Shown here piece after piece: positions 54,323 through 64,000 of a stretch of 64,000 nucleotides of DNA. The notes under the pieces were generated by a model. It did not search any database. It had not been told where the DNA came from and was given only the letters and a program-made list of their open reading frames with translations. How positions within the stretch are numbered: position 1 is the first letter of the stretch; every line of letters begins with the position of its first letter. A program made the position numbers and the translations under genes. Origin of the DNA: Doryteuthis pealeii (lineage: Eukaryota > Mollusca > Cephalopoda > Myopsida > Loliginidae); assembly GCA_023376005.1 (NCBI GenBank), contig CM042148.1:75327012-75391011 (forward strand). The letters run 5' to 3'.

Positions 54323-54408
54323 TAAATCGAATGGTTTAAAATCTACCGACTCAAGATTCTCGTAATAGCGAGAAACTTGAGTCGGTAGATTTTAAACAAT
54401 TCGATTTT
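54323..54408. repeat. Hairpin with ~32-bp arms and inner stem
   Basis: 'aaatcgaatggtttaaaatc' + 'taccgactcaag' pairs with its complement at 54,376-54,408; an inner stem TTCTCG/CGAGAA closes the loop. One or two bulges. Confidence 0.85.
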
Positions 54409-54465
54409 AACCGTATATATATATTTTTTTTTTTCAAATTATTTTATTATTTTAATTAATTTATC

Positions 54466-54524
54466 CTATTATTATTACTATTATTATTATTATTTTTATT
54501 ATTATACTCTTTACTTTATCTCAA

Positions 54525-54558
<34 letters not shown>

Positions 54559-54559
54559 T

Positions 54560-54591
<32 letters not shown>

Positions 54592-54610
54592 TTACCATTA
54601 TTATGATTAT
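54466..54610. repeat. (TTA)n-rich tract
   Basis: Imperfect TTA repeats; the LINE tail at 54,660 lies just downstream in reverse orientation, so this tract may include its AAT-type 3' tail. Confidence 0.85.
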
Positions 54611-54659
54611 TTTATTTAATTATTTATATATTTTTCAAATTATTTCATTTTTTTTATTA

Positions 54660-54775
54660 TTATTACTCCTTTTGAGTTTTCACATCAGTGTTAGCTGATG
54701 GTCTTTCACTGGAGTCCGAGTGACAGCAAGTCTCCTCAGGTCTCCAGGACTCTTCTGAGTATTATTTTTTTATTT
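54660..54775 (-). mobile_element. LINE 3' terminal fragment
   Basis: 'ttagctgatggtctttcact', 'gagtccgagtgacagcaagt' and 'gtctccaggactcttctgag' match 42,155-42,240, the 3' end of the LINE fragment in segmental copy B. Confidence 0.7.
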
Positions 54776-55129
54776 GTATTATTATTTTTAATTAATTTTT
54801 ATTTTATTTTCTATTATTTATTATTTTTTTTTTATTATCTTCTATTAATTTATTTTATTATTTATATCTTAACTAGTATTTTCTTTTATACATCATTATA
54901 CTCTAATGTTTAAATTTAAAATCTTTTTATTTTACTTGTCTATTTATATTTTAATATACTATTCTGTTTTTTCTGTCATGTCACCTTTTTGTCTGTCTGG
55001 ACACCCTAGAAATCAACTTTGAGATGTATCTCTTTTTTTCATTCACTTCCTGTTTCTATGGTTACACTCCCACACTGTTAAAAATATATATAATTTTTAT
55101 TATTTTTTTGTTTTGTTTGAATTTATATA

Positions 55130-55300
55130 TATTCAGCTCTTTGGGGTTTTTTTGTGATATGCTTGTTCATAAGTGAATTGAGACCCATCTGATGAGGCGA
55201 AAATTTGGGGAGCCGGTTTAAATCAACTTAGATTTATATGGGCCCCAATTTTTGTCGAAATAAATTTATTATGGGATTACTGTATTGAGTTCTTCCTTTA
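55130..55300 (+). mobile_element. Hammerhead-bearing repeat end, abuts (TA)n
   Basis: Non-coding block from about 55,130 to the (TA)n at 55,302, containing the structured motif described in the next entry. No other copy is visible in this window. Confidence 0.55.
55184..55275 (+). ncRNA. Hammerhead ribozyme with extended stem II
   Basis: Plus strand: helix I CCCAT (55,184-55,188) pairs with ATGGG (55,271-55,275); core CTGATGA at 55,189-55,195. Long stem II starts with the required G-C pair and pairs GGCGAAAATT with AATTTTTGTC (two G-U), then GGGG/CCCC beyond one bulge. GAAA at 55,257-55,260; helix III ATAA/TTAT with a 2-nt loop; triplet AUU; cut between 55,270 and 55,271. All core residues fit the consensus. 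The ~60-nt stem II arm is unusually long. Confidence 0.7.
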
Positions 55301-55301
55301 T

Positions 55302-55351
<50 letters not shown>
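55302..55351. repeat. (TA)n microsatellite
   Basis: About 25 TA units. Confidence 0.96.
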
Positions 55352-55353
<2 letters not shown>

Positions 55354-55377
55354 TGCACATTATATATATGCATTTAT

Positions 55378-55500
55378 CCAATTCGTCCACATGAGCAGAA
55401 TGTGACAAATCGTTGTTGTTTTTTCTCCCAGACCGGTTACTATAGCAAGGTTAAAGAGCCCATTCTGTCCTACTATTTTACCTATAGCTGGAGAGAGAAC
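55378..55500 (-). mobile_element. SINE-B tail fragment
   Basis: Minus strand 'agctataggtaaaatagtag', 'gggctctttaaccttgctat' and 'tgtcacattctgctcatgtg', with an internal deletion. Confidence 0.75.
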
Positions 55501-55519
55501 ATGCATTACATTATATATA

Positions 55520-56525
55520 TACAGTGCCGCTTTTAAGTGTGTGAACACTCCAGACATGCTCATTGTTATTGTGAAAAACATTAGTTAAGCTATTAGATGT
55601 GCATCCAAACACCAATCTGTAAAGTAGATATATCTGTATTCAGTGAACTGAAACAAAAAAGTCTCCGAGAGGACAGACTCAATAGAAGATACCAGATAAC
55701 ATTATTCCCTTCACCACTGGCACTTTAATGAAATGCCAGCATAAAAAAATATGACCGGGATATACACTGCTGTTTTGAACAAATCCTTGGAACAACACGC
55801 AGCTGTGTGTCCACTTACCTCCTATCTCCCAAATTATCCAAGACGTGTTGGGCACTACTGAGGTAAGAACGAAGATATGAGTAACGTTCTCTTATGGACT
55901 TATACACATGGACATATTTTGATTGTTTATTTTTCAAAAGGTGGTTATTTCATCCAAACTGAAAATTTGACATGTGCAAAAGGATGTGAACTCCCTTCTG
56001 TATTAGTGAAGTCAAGCTGGCAATACATTCTACTGAAACATACTTGGGTACTGTTGTAACGTCGAGGTGAAATGATACACAGAAGAAACCGGGTGCTTAG
56101 CATGTTTATGCAGCATCAGTATCCGGTGCTAACGGATACATATAAAAACATAGGACAATAAGTTATAAAACAATTAAGACAACTTACAAGAAACAGAGGA
56201 GGATTAAATGCGGTATAGTAAGATCAGTCCGAATATAAATCAGCTTATTAATCAACTGTTGAAGTTCTTAATCGTTGACTATTTGAGGCTATGAGCCAGG
56301 CCATCTGGTTGAGTGCTGAAGGGGTGCTAGCTACTCTACAACAGATACTTATTAAATTAAACAGACCAATCAAATGAGACATCCTTAGTAAACTAGTTGG
56401 GCAACATAGGTTAAAAGAGAGAAGAAATTGTAATTCATCACAGATCAACAATGCCGAGAAGAAAAATTATATCTGAGAAGATCAGGAAAAAGTTACTGAC
56501 TTTTCATCAGTCTGTAGAAAGCTAT
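55520..56525. other. Nothing recognised
   Basis: Unique-looking sequence. A 60-codon plus frame (55,877-56,059) and a 67-codon minus frame (56,248-56,451) carry no recognisable motif. Confidence 0.4.
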
Positions 56526-56534
56526 AAAAAATAT

Positions 56535-56805
56535 ATAAAGGCGCGTTGCATAATGGTTAGAGTTGTAGGAAATGGACTCGTCGACCCGAGTTCAAATCCT
56601 AGACAAAACTGCTGATACCCTTGGGAAAATTATGAATCCAACTATACTCCCTCCAGCTATGGGTAAATAGTAGGGAGGAATGGGATCTTCAACCTTGGTA
56701 AGGCAGCCTGACTAGGAGAAGGAAAACTCTGAATTCAAACCTGTTAAACTCCGCTTCAGAAATTGATCATGTGTCGCATCCTTCTCGTGCGGAGGGGTTG
56801 GTAAA
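56535..56805 (+). mobile_element. SINE-B, full length
   Basis: Head AAGGCGCGTTGCATAATGG, 'gttagagttgtaggaaatgg', B-box-like 'gagttcaaatcctag', then body and 'gcggaggggttggtaaatat'. A block of about 30 bp after the head is missing relative to 45,161. Confidence 0.92.
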
Positions 56806-56989
56806 TATATATATAAGAATATTTTTAAAAAATGCAGTTCAACTGTAAGACAAATAACTTATATCACCGCCTCCACCACTACCAACACCATCTCCAAGAC
56901 GTCTCCATTATCTACATCTAAATCTTATGCTACTTAAACCCTGGATTAACTACTTCTATTCTCTTCAATGTTATTACTATACCTTATCC

Positions 56990-57575
56990 GCCCTGTTGTC
57001 TGGGGCGTTAGAATGCACTGACTGCACCTCTGCAGAGGGGTAAGACTCCCCCAATGGGGCCACCTGTTGGCCGTGGGTGGCGACCCGTGATGCTTAAGGA
57101 TAGAGCCCAGGGGGATGAGCAAATCATGACATGCAATACTCCACTTTGGCCCTATCTTGGGCTAGACGGGCGGTCGGAGAGGCCCCCTCCAAGCAATCGG
57201 CTGGTCACGTCAAGCCCTAGCACCTATATGATTTTCCCAACCCTATTGCCCTTATGGCAAGCCCCAACCTTTTTTATCATATGGGTGCTAGAAGGCGGTG
57301 GCTGCGGGTCTACATGTCCTGGGAATGACGTTAAACCCTATCTGATGGTGAGGTTCCAGTTTTGGATGTTTGGGGAATGTGGAGCACCCCATTCATCACC
57401 ATTGCTCCCTGGTCCACTCTGACCCGGAGTGGTAGTACCTGTTAGGATCCCATCTATGGGTTAAATAGAAAAATGTATTTATAAAAAAATTGTATTATCC
57501 ATTAAGAATTGATTTATTTCAAAACTTTATCGGCATTAAATGACCCACTGAGGTTGATATGCCGTAAAACAAAAA
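56990..57575 (+). mobile_element. SINE-E, full length with shared tail
   Basis: 'tctggggcgttagaatgcac', 'cacctctgcagaggggtaag', 'ggtggcgacccgtgatgctt', 'gacgttaaaccctatctgat', 'tggggaatgtggagcacccc' and 'ctgacccggagtggtagtac', ending 'cggcattaaatgacccactg' 'aggttgatatgccgtaaaac'. The last block is the 3' tail of the 5S SINE, so two SINEs with different heads share one tail. At ~585 bp it is long for a SINE. The 122-codon frame inside is incidental. Confidence 0.78.
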
Positions 57576-57654
57576 AACTATACCTTATCTTACCGGACGA
57601 TTTGTTTTATTTATAATCTAAATCTGATCTATATAACAATACGCTTGTTGCTTA

Positions 57655-57775
57655 ATCTTCCGACCGTTATCAACTTGCAACACCTTTTGGTTAAAAATGA
57701 TACCGTCCAAATCGTTCAAGATGAAATGAAAAAATGTAAATCCTCATTATATGGTGTTGCTTATCTGCCAAATCA
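57655..57775 (-). repeat. Family-H fragment
   Basis: Plus-strand text 'acttgcaacaccttttggtt', 'aaaaatgataccgtccaaat' and 'ggtgttgcttatctgcc' matches 50,525-50,625. Confidence 0.7.
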
Positions 57776-57779
57776 GAGA

Positions 57780-58670
57780 AGCATACAGAGAATACCGCAT
57801 TCAAAACAGGAGAAACAGATATCAGTAGAGCTGAAATACTGTTTGGGGGATATTTTCAATATTGGCAATACTGTGTAATTTTACATGGGTCAAGCTTAAT
57901 AATATCTTAGTGTCTTTGATTTCGAAGAAAATTAACTTTTTATTCATTTTGTAAGTGCACCTTATTATTCCTAGACGAAACAGTATTTGTACCAAAATAT
58001 TTGATAGAATTCTGAAGGTCATAGATGAAACAGCACAGAGCCCCAAGCTAAATATTAGGTTGATATAGAAGTTTCCAACTGTTTTATGACATTTTATTCA
58101 TATAAGTCCACAACATCCTTATTCGGTAATTTCTCTGGATTTCTATGACTCTTGCACAATCTGTGCATTTGCACATGTCTGAAGAAAGAAACAAAGAATG
58201 TTGGTTGGTTCGTTGGTCGATTGGTTTTTAACGGCATATCAACGCTGATGGGTTATTCAATGCAAAATCTGGTTCTTTTTATATATGATTTTTTTTTATC
58301 TTCATGCGTAACAAAAAGTAAATTGGTAGAAAAATAAATTGGTAAAAAATAATAAATTGGTACAAAAATAGATTGGTAAAAATAAATTGTAGAAATAATT
58401 TTTATTAAGTTCATGTGTATTAATAAATACTGGTGTTTGACCCTCAGAAACTGCCTCATTGCACCTATATGATAAAAAGGGTTGGGGTTTGTCATAAGAG
58501 CAATTTACAGAATATGGTCGGGACAATCTTATAGTTGATAGGGCTTGACATGACCAGCCGATTGATCAAGTTTAAATGAAACCATAAAACCACGGAAGCA
58601 ACCAAAATATTTTTTGTTTGAAAGGCGGAGAAGGGACATGGAAACTTTTCATGTTTATTTGCATTATCAA
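57780..58670. other. Mostly unclassified; one shared tail
   Basis: A minus-strand copy of the shared SINE tail lies at 58,203-58,265 ('aacggcatatcaacgctgat'). At 58,317-58,400 'aaattggtagaaaaat' repeats about five times (17-20 bp). Confidence 0.5.
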
Positions 58671-58675
58671 TTTTT

Positions 58676-60440
58676 ATCAGTCACTGTATTCATGTCGTTT
58701 AGAGTCATTTTAAACAGGTAAACACTTCATGCTTATATTGAAACATTAATGTTTAAAGAATCATTGTATTGGTGTCGTTTAGAGTCATTTTAAACAGGTA
58801 AACACTTCATACTTATATGAAACATTAATGTTTAAAGAATCATTGTATTGGTGTCGTTTAGAGTCATTTTAAACAGGTAAACACTTCATACTTATATTGA
58901 AACATTATTGTTTAAAAAGTAACTGTATTCATGTTGTTCAGAGTCATTTTAAACAGGTAAACACTTCATACTTATATTGAAACATTAATGTTTAAAGAGT
59001 CACTGTATTGATGTCGTTCCCAGTCATTTTAAACAGGTAAACACTTCATACTTATATGAAACATTAATGTTTAAAAAGTAACTGTATTGATGTCGTCCAC
59101 AGTCATTTTAAACAGGTAAACACTTCATACTTATATTGAAGCATTAATGTTTAAAGAGTCACTGTATTGATGTCGTTCACAGTCATTTTAAACAGGTAAA
59201 CACTTCATACTTATATTGAAGCATTAATGTTTAAAGAGTCACTGTATTGATGTCGTTCACAGGCATTTTAAACAGGTAAACACTTCATACTTATATGAAG
59301 CATTAATGTTTAAAGAGTCACTGTATTGATGTCGTTTACAGTCATTTTAAACAGGTAAACACTTCATACTTATATTGAAGCATTAATGTTTAAAGAGTCA
59401 CTGTATTGATGTCGTTCACAGTCATTTTAAACAGGTAAACACCTTCATACTTATATTGAAGCATTAATGTTTAAAGAGTCACTGTATTGATGTCGTTCAC
59501 AGTCATTTTAAACAGGTAAACACTTCATACTTATATGAAGCATTAATGTTTAAAGAGTCACTGTATTCATGTTGTTCGCAGTCATTTTAAACAGGTAAAC
59601 ACTTCATACTTATATGAAACATTAATGTTTAAAAAGTAACTGTATTCATGTTGTTCACAGTCATTTTAAACAGGTAAACACTTACTTCATACTTATATGA
59701 AACATTAATGTTTAAAAAGTAACTGTATTCATGTTGTTCACAGTCATTTTAAACAGGTAAACACTTACTTCATACTTATATGAAACATTAATGTTTAAAA
59801 AGTGACTGTATTCATGTTGTTCACAGTCATTTTAAACAGGTAAACACTTCATACTTAGTTGCAGCATCAATATTTCAAAAGTTAGTGTATTAATATCGTT
59901 TGCGGTCATTATAAACAGGTAAATTATTCATTCTTAGTTACAACAGAAATGATTTAAGAGTCAGTATATTAATGTCATGGACAGTCATTTTAAATAAATA
60001 AATCCCTCATAATTAGTTGCGAAATTAAAGTTTTAAGAGTTAATTTATTCATGTCTTTTAGAGACATTTTCAACAGGTAAAAACTTTATACTTCATTGCA
60101 ACATCAATGTTTTAAGTATCAATGTATTCATGTCGTTTACTGTGATTTTAAACAAATAAACTCTTCATACTTATTTGCAACATTAATGTTTTAACAGTCA
60201 GAGTTTTAATATCATTAACTGTGATTTTAAACAAGAAAAATGTCCTTTCTTAGTTGCAACTTCAATGTCTCAAGGGACAGAGTATTAATGTCGTTTACAG
60301 TCATTTTAAATTGATAAACTATCCATACTTAGTTTTAATATCAATGTTTTAAGTGTTAGTATATTAATGTCGTTTAAAGTCATTTTAAACAGGTAAGTTC
60401 CAGTTAGAGACAGTATATTAATGTAGTTCAAATCATTTTA
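58676..60440 (+). repeat. 80-bp satellite, ~22 units
   Basis: CATTTTAAACAGGTAAACAC recurs every 78-83 bp (about 58,708, 58,788, 58,867, 58,946, 59,025 ... 59,825), with 'acttcatacttatattgaag' and 'cattaatgtttaaagagtca' following. Units up to about 59,870 are nearly identical. From there to 60,440 the period continues but the units are heavily mutated. Two or three units carry a 4-bp ACTT insertion. Confidence 0.96.
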
Positions 60441-60499
60441 GTATTATCTCTAAAGTTATATATGTATAGAGAGTTCTATTAAATCTTAATTTAAACCAG

Positions 60500-60570
60500 T
60501 TAAAATCCGCTTAAATATTGACCTTGTGTCACATCCTGCCCTTGGCGAACGGCCTCGGTAAATACCTACG
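60500..60570 (+). mobile_element. SINE-B-like tail fragment
   Basis: 'ccagttaaaatccgcttaaa', 'ttgaccttgtgtcacatcct' and 'ggcgaacggcctcggtaaat'. Confidence 0.6.
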
Positions 60571-60589
60571 ATAACTATTATTACTTTAG

Positions 60590-60912
60590 GATCCTGGGTA
60601 TGACGTTAAACTGCATTTATTGGTAAAGTTCCAATTCGGGAACTCTTGAAAATGTGGAGTACCTATTTATCGCCATTACTCCCAGGTCCACCCTGACCCG
60701 GAGTGATATTACCTGTTAGGGTCACATCTATTCAGTTAAAAAGAAAAAAATGATTTTTTTTAAATGTGTTTAAAAAATGAGTTTTAAAAAATTGTGTTTA
60801 ATAATGAGTTATTTTTTTATTTGAATACCCACCAAGAATGAATAAAACAAAACGTCTTCTGCATAAAATAACCCAACAAGGTTTGACATGCCGTAAAATC
60901 AAACCAACCAAC
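60590..60912 (+). mobile_element. SINE-E, 3' part with shared tail
   Basis: 'atgacgttaaactgcattta', 'aaaatgtggagtacctattt', 'tgacccggagtgatattacc' and 'cctgttagggtcacatctat', ending 'ataacccaacaaggtttgac' 'atgccgtaaaatcaaa'. Confidence 0.75.
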
Positions 60913-61256
60913 TAACCAACCAGCTATTCTAAGTTGTTTAAGATTTTCAGATGAATTATTCTTATTATTATTTTAACAGTATCTTAATCTTTTTACTAGT
61001 TTTTTTTATCAGAAGGTTTTTAATCAATTTATTTTAAAGAGTCAACTAATTTCATTTTGTTGGCTGAAGAATATAACTCCGATAAATGCCGAGATAATAA
61101 GAAAATAAATAAATAAATAAAAAGTACGGCGCAGAACGTATGAAATAATGAATTTAGAATAATATCTCGGAAATCTTTCATTACTGTCCAGTTTTCTGAG
61201 CACAAAAAGTCCCAGGTTTCTCAATAACAACAAGTGCACCAATAACTTTGTTAACT
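60913..61256. other. Nothing recognised
   Basis: AT-rich; no support for the short minus-strand frame at 61,042-61,242. Confidence 0.4.
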
Positions 61257-62164
61257 CCTAAACGAATTTCACAAATCTAATAAATATAAAGCCTCGTTAA
61301 AAGAGGAGGAAAAAGAAAAAGAAACCTTTTATGACTTTTATGTAATCAGCTTCGCCTGCACACAAAAAATGCGTCTTTCTATGATGAAAGGGAAGGAAAT
61401 GGGTGAGAATAAAATGCATTCCGCTGGTGGGGTGGGGATGGATGTGGATGTGGGGGTGGATTTGAGGGTGGATGTATCTTGCGGCCAGGCACAGCGGAAT
61501 TTCAATCTTGAGACCTTAAAAAAAGAAACTAATTGTATTTCTTATCAGCAATTATGAGAAAACCTGCTTTGTCCGTAAATTACACAAGCTCAATCAGAAT
61601 TTTAAAAAAAAAAAAAAAAACGTTGGATTGTTAATGTCCAACTAGAGTACAAAACAACCAATCTAATAATCTTTAATAAGAAATTCGAATGTCAGTGTCT
61701 CAGTGTGTCACATTTTTTCAACTTGACTCATAGAGGCCGTGGCCCAACATATCATACCATTTGGAATCAAGCGGAACCCATGAGAAAATTAAAAAAACCT
61801 TCCGATTACGACATTGAAGGCTCCCCGGGAAGGTTGCTCAGTTCTTGTTATAGGTGATACACCCTATTGACCAATGGAATGCGCCGACAGGTTACTATAA
61901 ATAACACGGACAATTGTGGCCTAGAAGTAAGCCAATGCGAGCAAGCCAATACTCTATTGTCGGACGTAGTTTTCCACATCTCTCTATTGTATTTGTCTAC
62001 TTTCTGTTAATACATTTTCTAATTTTGTTACCCGTCGTTTTGTTCTTATTTGACCCCTTAAAACCTCACAACAGTTCTTTAGCTGTTTCTTGTCGAATTA
62101 CAGGAGAAAATAACATAGAATACTTAACAGAGTTGTCATGGACTACTCAGCCACCAGGATTCTG

Positions 62165-62285
62165 TCCTTAAGCACGCATCATGGGTCACCCCCACGGCCA
62201 ACAGGTGGCCCAATTGAAAGAGACTTAACCCTCTGTAGAGGTGCAGACGGGTATTATACAAACCCCAGCAGACAGGGCTGGACTC
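62165..62285 (-). mobile_element. SINE-E 5' part
   Basis: Minus strand 'cctgtctgctggggtttgta', 'cccgtctgcacctctacaga', 'gggccacctgttggccgtgg' and 'ggtgacccatgatgcgt'. Inside unit 1 of the 61-64 kb triplication. Confidence 0.72.
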
Positions 62286-63799
62286 AAGCTGTATTTACCA
62301 AGACAAAAATGAACAAATGAATGAGAAACGAATTTTCACAAATTTAATAAATATAAAGCTTCGTTAAAGGAAGAAAAAAAAGGAAACCTTTTATATGATC
62401 AACCTCGCCTTTCCATGGTGAAGGAAAGGAAAAAGGTGAGCATAAAATCCATTCCGATGAGGGTGGGGGGTTGATGTGGATGTCTGGGTGGGACTAGGGG
62501 TAGATGTACCTCGCGGCGAGGCGCAGCAGAATTTGAATCTCGAGACCTTTTAAAAAGAAACTAATTGTATTTCTTATCAGCAATTATGAGAGAAACTTGC
62601 TTTGTCCATAAATTACACAAGCTCAATCAGGAATCAAAATCAAAGATAATTAAAACGTTGGATTGTTAATTTGTAACTAGAGCACAATACAACGAAAATA
62701 CAATCTAATAATCACTAATAATAATAAATCCAAATGCCAGTGTGTCAATGTATCAGTGTGTCACATTTTTCAACTTTATTCATAGAGACCGTAGCCCAAC
62801 ATATCATACCATTTTTTAATCAAACTGACCCCGTGAGAAAAATTAGAAACCTTCCAATTACGACTTGAAGGCTCCCAAGTTCGGCAAAAAGGTTCCAGAG
62901 TTCTTCAGGCGTTCTTGTCGAAAATGATATAGATTGATTAACATGCCTTATCTCTTCCACCCAATCTTGGTTAATGGAATGAGAACTATCTACCCCATTA
63001 TTTTAAATGAAGGGTCATGTTCTAGGTTCCATGAATTCTCCCACTTACAATATGAAGGCATTACATTCTTCGACAAGAAGATTCCCGCGTTGCCATGGAT
63101 AACTTCTATGCTGAATGAAAAAATAAAAACGGGTGAGCATAAAATTCATTCCGTTAAGGGTGGGGATGGGTGTGGATGCGGATGTTGGGTAGGTCTAGGG
63201 GTGGATGTATCTTGCGGGCAGGCACAGCGGAATTTCAATTTGACACCTTTTAAAAAAAACTAATTATTTTTCTTTCCAACAATTATGAGGGAAACCTGCC
63301 CTGTTCCTAAATTACAAAAGCCCAATCAAAATCGAAGTAAAAAATAATTAAAACGTTGGACTGTTGATTTCCAACTAGAGAACAGAACAACCAAAATTCA
63401 ATCTAATAATCTCGAATGCCAGTGTATCGGTGTGTCAGTGTGTCACATTATTCAGATTTTACTCCTAGAGACCGGTGCCAAACTTATCAGACCATTTTTG
63501 AATCAAGCAGACACCATGAGAAAATTAAAAACCTTCCGATCGCAATATGAGGCCTCCCAAATTCGACAGGAAGGTTCCTGAGTTCTTCAGTTGTTTCTTG
63601 TGGAATTACAAGCGAAAATAACATAGAATATTTAGCATAGCTTAACACTTGTACTCCGTCATGGTTAACGGAATGAGAACAATCTACCCCTATGGAGTAA
63701 ATGAAGGGTTCGATTCGAAGTTTTATTTATTCTCGCTATTACAACATGAAAAGGTTCTCGAGATGTCATGGACTATTCAGCCACCAGCATTCTGCCCTC

Positions 63800-63912
63800 A
63801 AACGTCACCGGTCATCACACAAGGCCAACAGGTGGCTACATTGGAACGGTCTTACTCCTCTGCAGAGGTGCAGTCAGTGTATTCTACAGCCCCAGCCGAG
63901 AGGGTTGGATTC
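63800..63912 (-). mobile_element. SINE-E 5' part
   Basis: Minus strand 'tcggctggggctgtagaata', 'cactgactgcacctctgcag', 'gtagccacctgttggccttg'. Homologous position in unit 3, so its insertion probably predates the duplication. Confidence 0.72.
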
Positions 63913-64000
63913 AAGCTGTATTTACCAAGACAAAGATGAAAAAAAGATTTATTTATGCAACCCATTCATCCTGGTTAGGATATGTCACAAGTTCACAAGT

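Larger units (their letters stand above)
61257..63960 (+). repeat. Three diverged tandem units (~0.7-1.05 kb)
   Basis: Landmarks recur in order. 'gatgtatcttgcggccaggc' lies near 61,470, 62,495 (as 'gatgtacctcgcggcgaggc') and 63,205. 'cagtgtgtca' + 'cattttttcaac' lies at 61,700, 62,750 and 63,435. 'aatggaatg' lies at 61,872, 62,975 and 63,670. 'tcatggactactcagccacc' lies at 62,137 and 63,764. The units differ by many substitutions and indels; units 1 and 3 each contain a minus-strand SINE-E piece. Each unit has a GGGTGGGGATGGATGTGG-type G-rich block whose frame reads 'DVSCGQAQRNFNL' in units 1 and 3. I do not recognise a gene. Confidence 0.8.

Noticed and set aside
57054..57422. 122-codon frame
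   Set aside because: It lies inside the non-coding SINE-E, whose other copies break the frame.
58676..60440. CRISPR-like array
   Set aside because: The whole 80-bp unit is repeated with no unique spacers, and the host DNA is eukaryotic.

Overview
This is AT-rich, non-coding eukaryotic DNA with no intact host gene that I can defend. It holds many tRNA-derived SINEs with A and B boxes, a 5S-rRNA-derived SINE, LINE reverse-transcriptase fragments, long (TA)n, (CA)n and (CT)n tracts, and satellite arrays. The mix suggests an invertebrate animal, most likely a lophotrochozoan such as a mollusc. That is inference; no gene or organelle marker fixes the taxon. Nothing is prokaryotic: no operons, ribosome-binding sites or dense ORFs.

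Layout. Positions 1-11,400 and 31,330-42,873 are two direct copies of one ~11.5-kb segment. Copy A stops exactly at a 100-N scaffold gap (11,401-11,500). The segment carries a 70-bp minisatellite, a tRNA/hammerhead repeat, several SINEs, a decayed coding remnant on the minus strand, a fold-back element and a LINE 3' end. Between the copies lie SINEs, tandem 5S-derived SINEs (12.86-13.40 kb), a 133-bp-arm palindrome (16.0-16.3 kb), and a 6.9-kb array of 36 units of ~191 bp (20.43-27.33 kb). After copy B come more SINEs, microsatellites, LINE fragments, a second long palindrome (53.96-54.17 kb), an 80-bp satellite (58.68-60.42 kb) and a diverged triplicated unit (61.26-63.96 kb).

The most interesting signal is a set of self-cleaving-RNA (hammerhead) motifs in at least five unrelated repeat families. 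One is a 381-382-bp head-to-tail repeat combining a tRNA-like Pol III promoter with a foldable type I hammerhead on the minus strand (4.05-4.86 kb and 35.76-36.57 kb), the architecture of schistosome Sm-alpha SINEs and animal retrozymes. Two others, in the fold-back element at 40.86-41.14 kb and at 55.18-55.28 kb, also have all three helices and a plausible cleavage site. Weaker versions sit in the palindromes and at 48.5 kb. Known hosts of such motifs are Penelope-like elements and retrozymes; no Penelope reverse transcriptase is visible here.

SINE naming used below (my labels): A = tRNA head with box A TAGCTCAGTCGG and a body ending in GGCTGATACCGA; B = head with GTCTAATGGTTAGAGTC and a tail ending in GCGGAGGGGTTGGTA; C = head with GTGTAATGGTCAGCAAG and 'TCTCACAGATCCATT'; E = body with 'GCACCTCTGCAGAGGGGTAAG', whose best copy ends in the same 3' tail as the 5S SINE. 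The open frames seen here are shadows of repeats.
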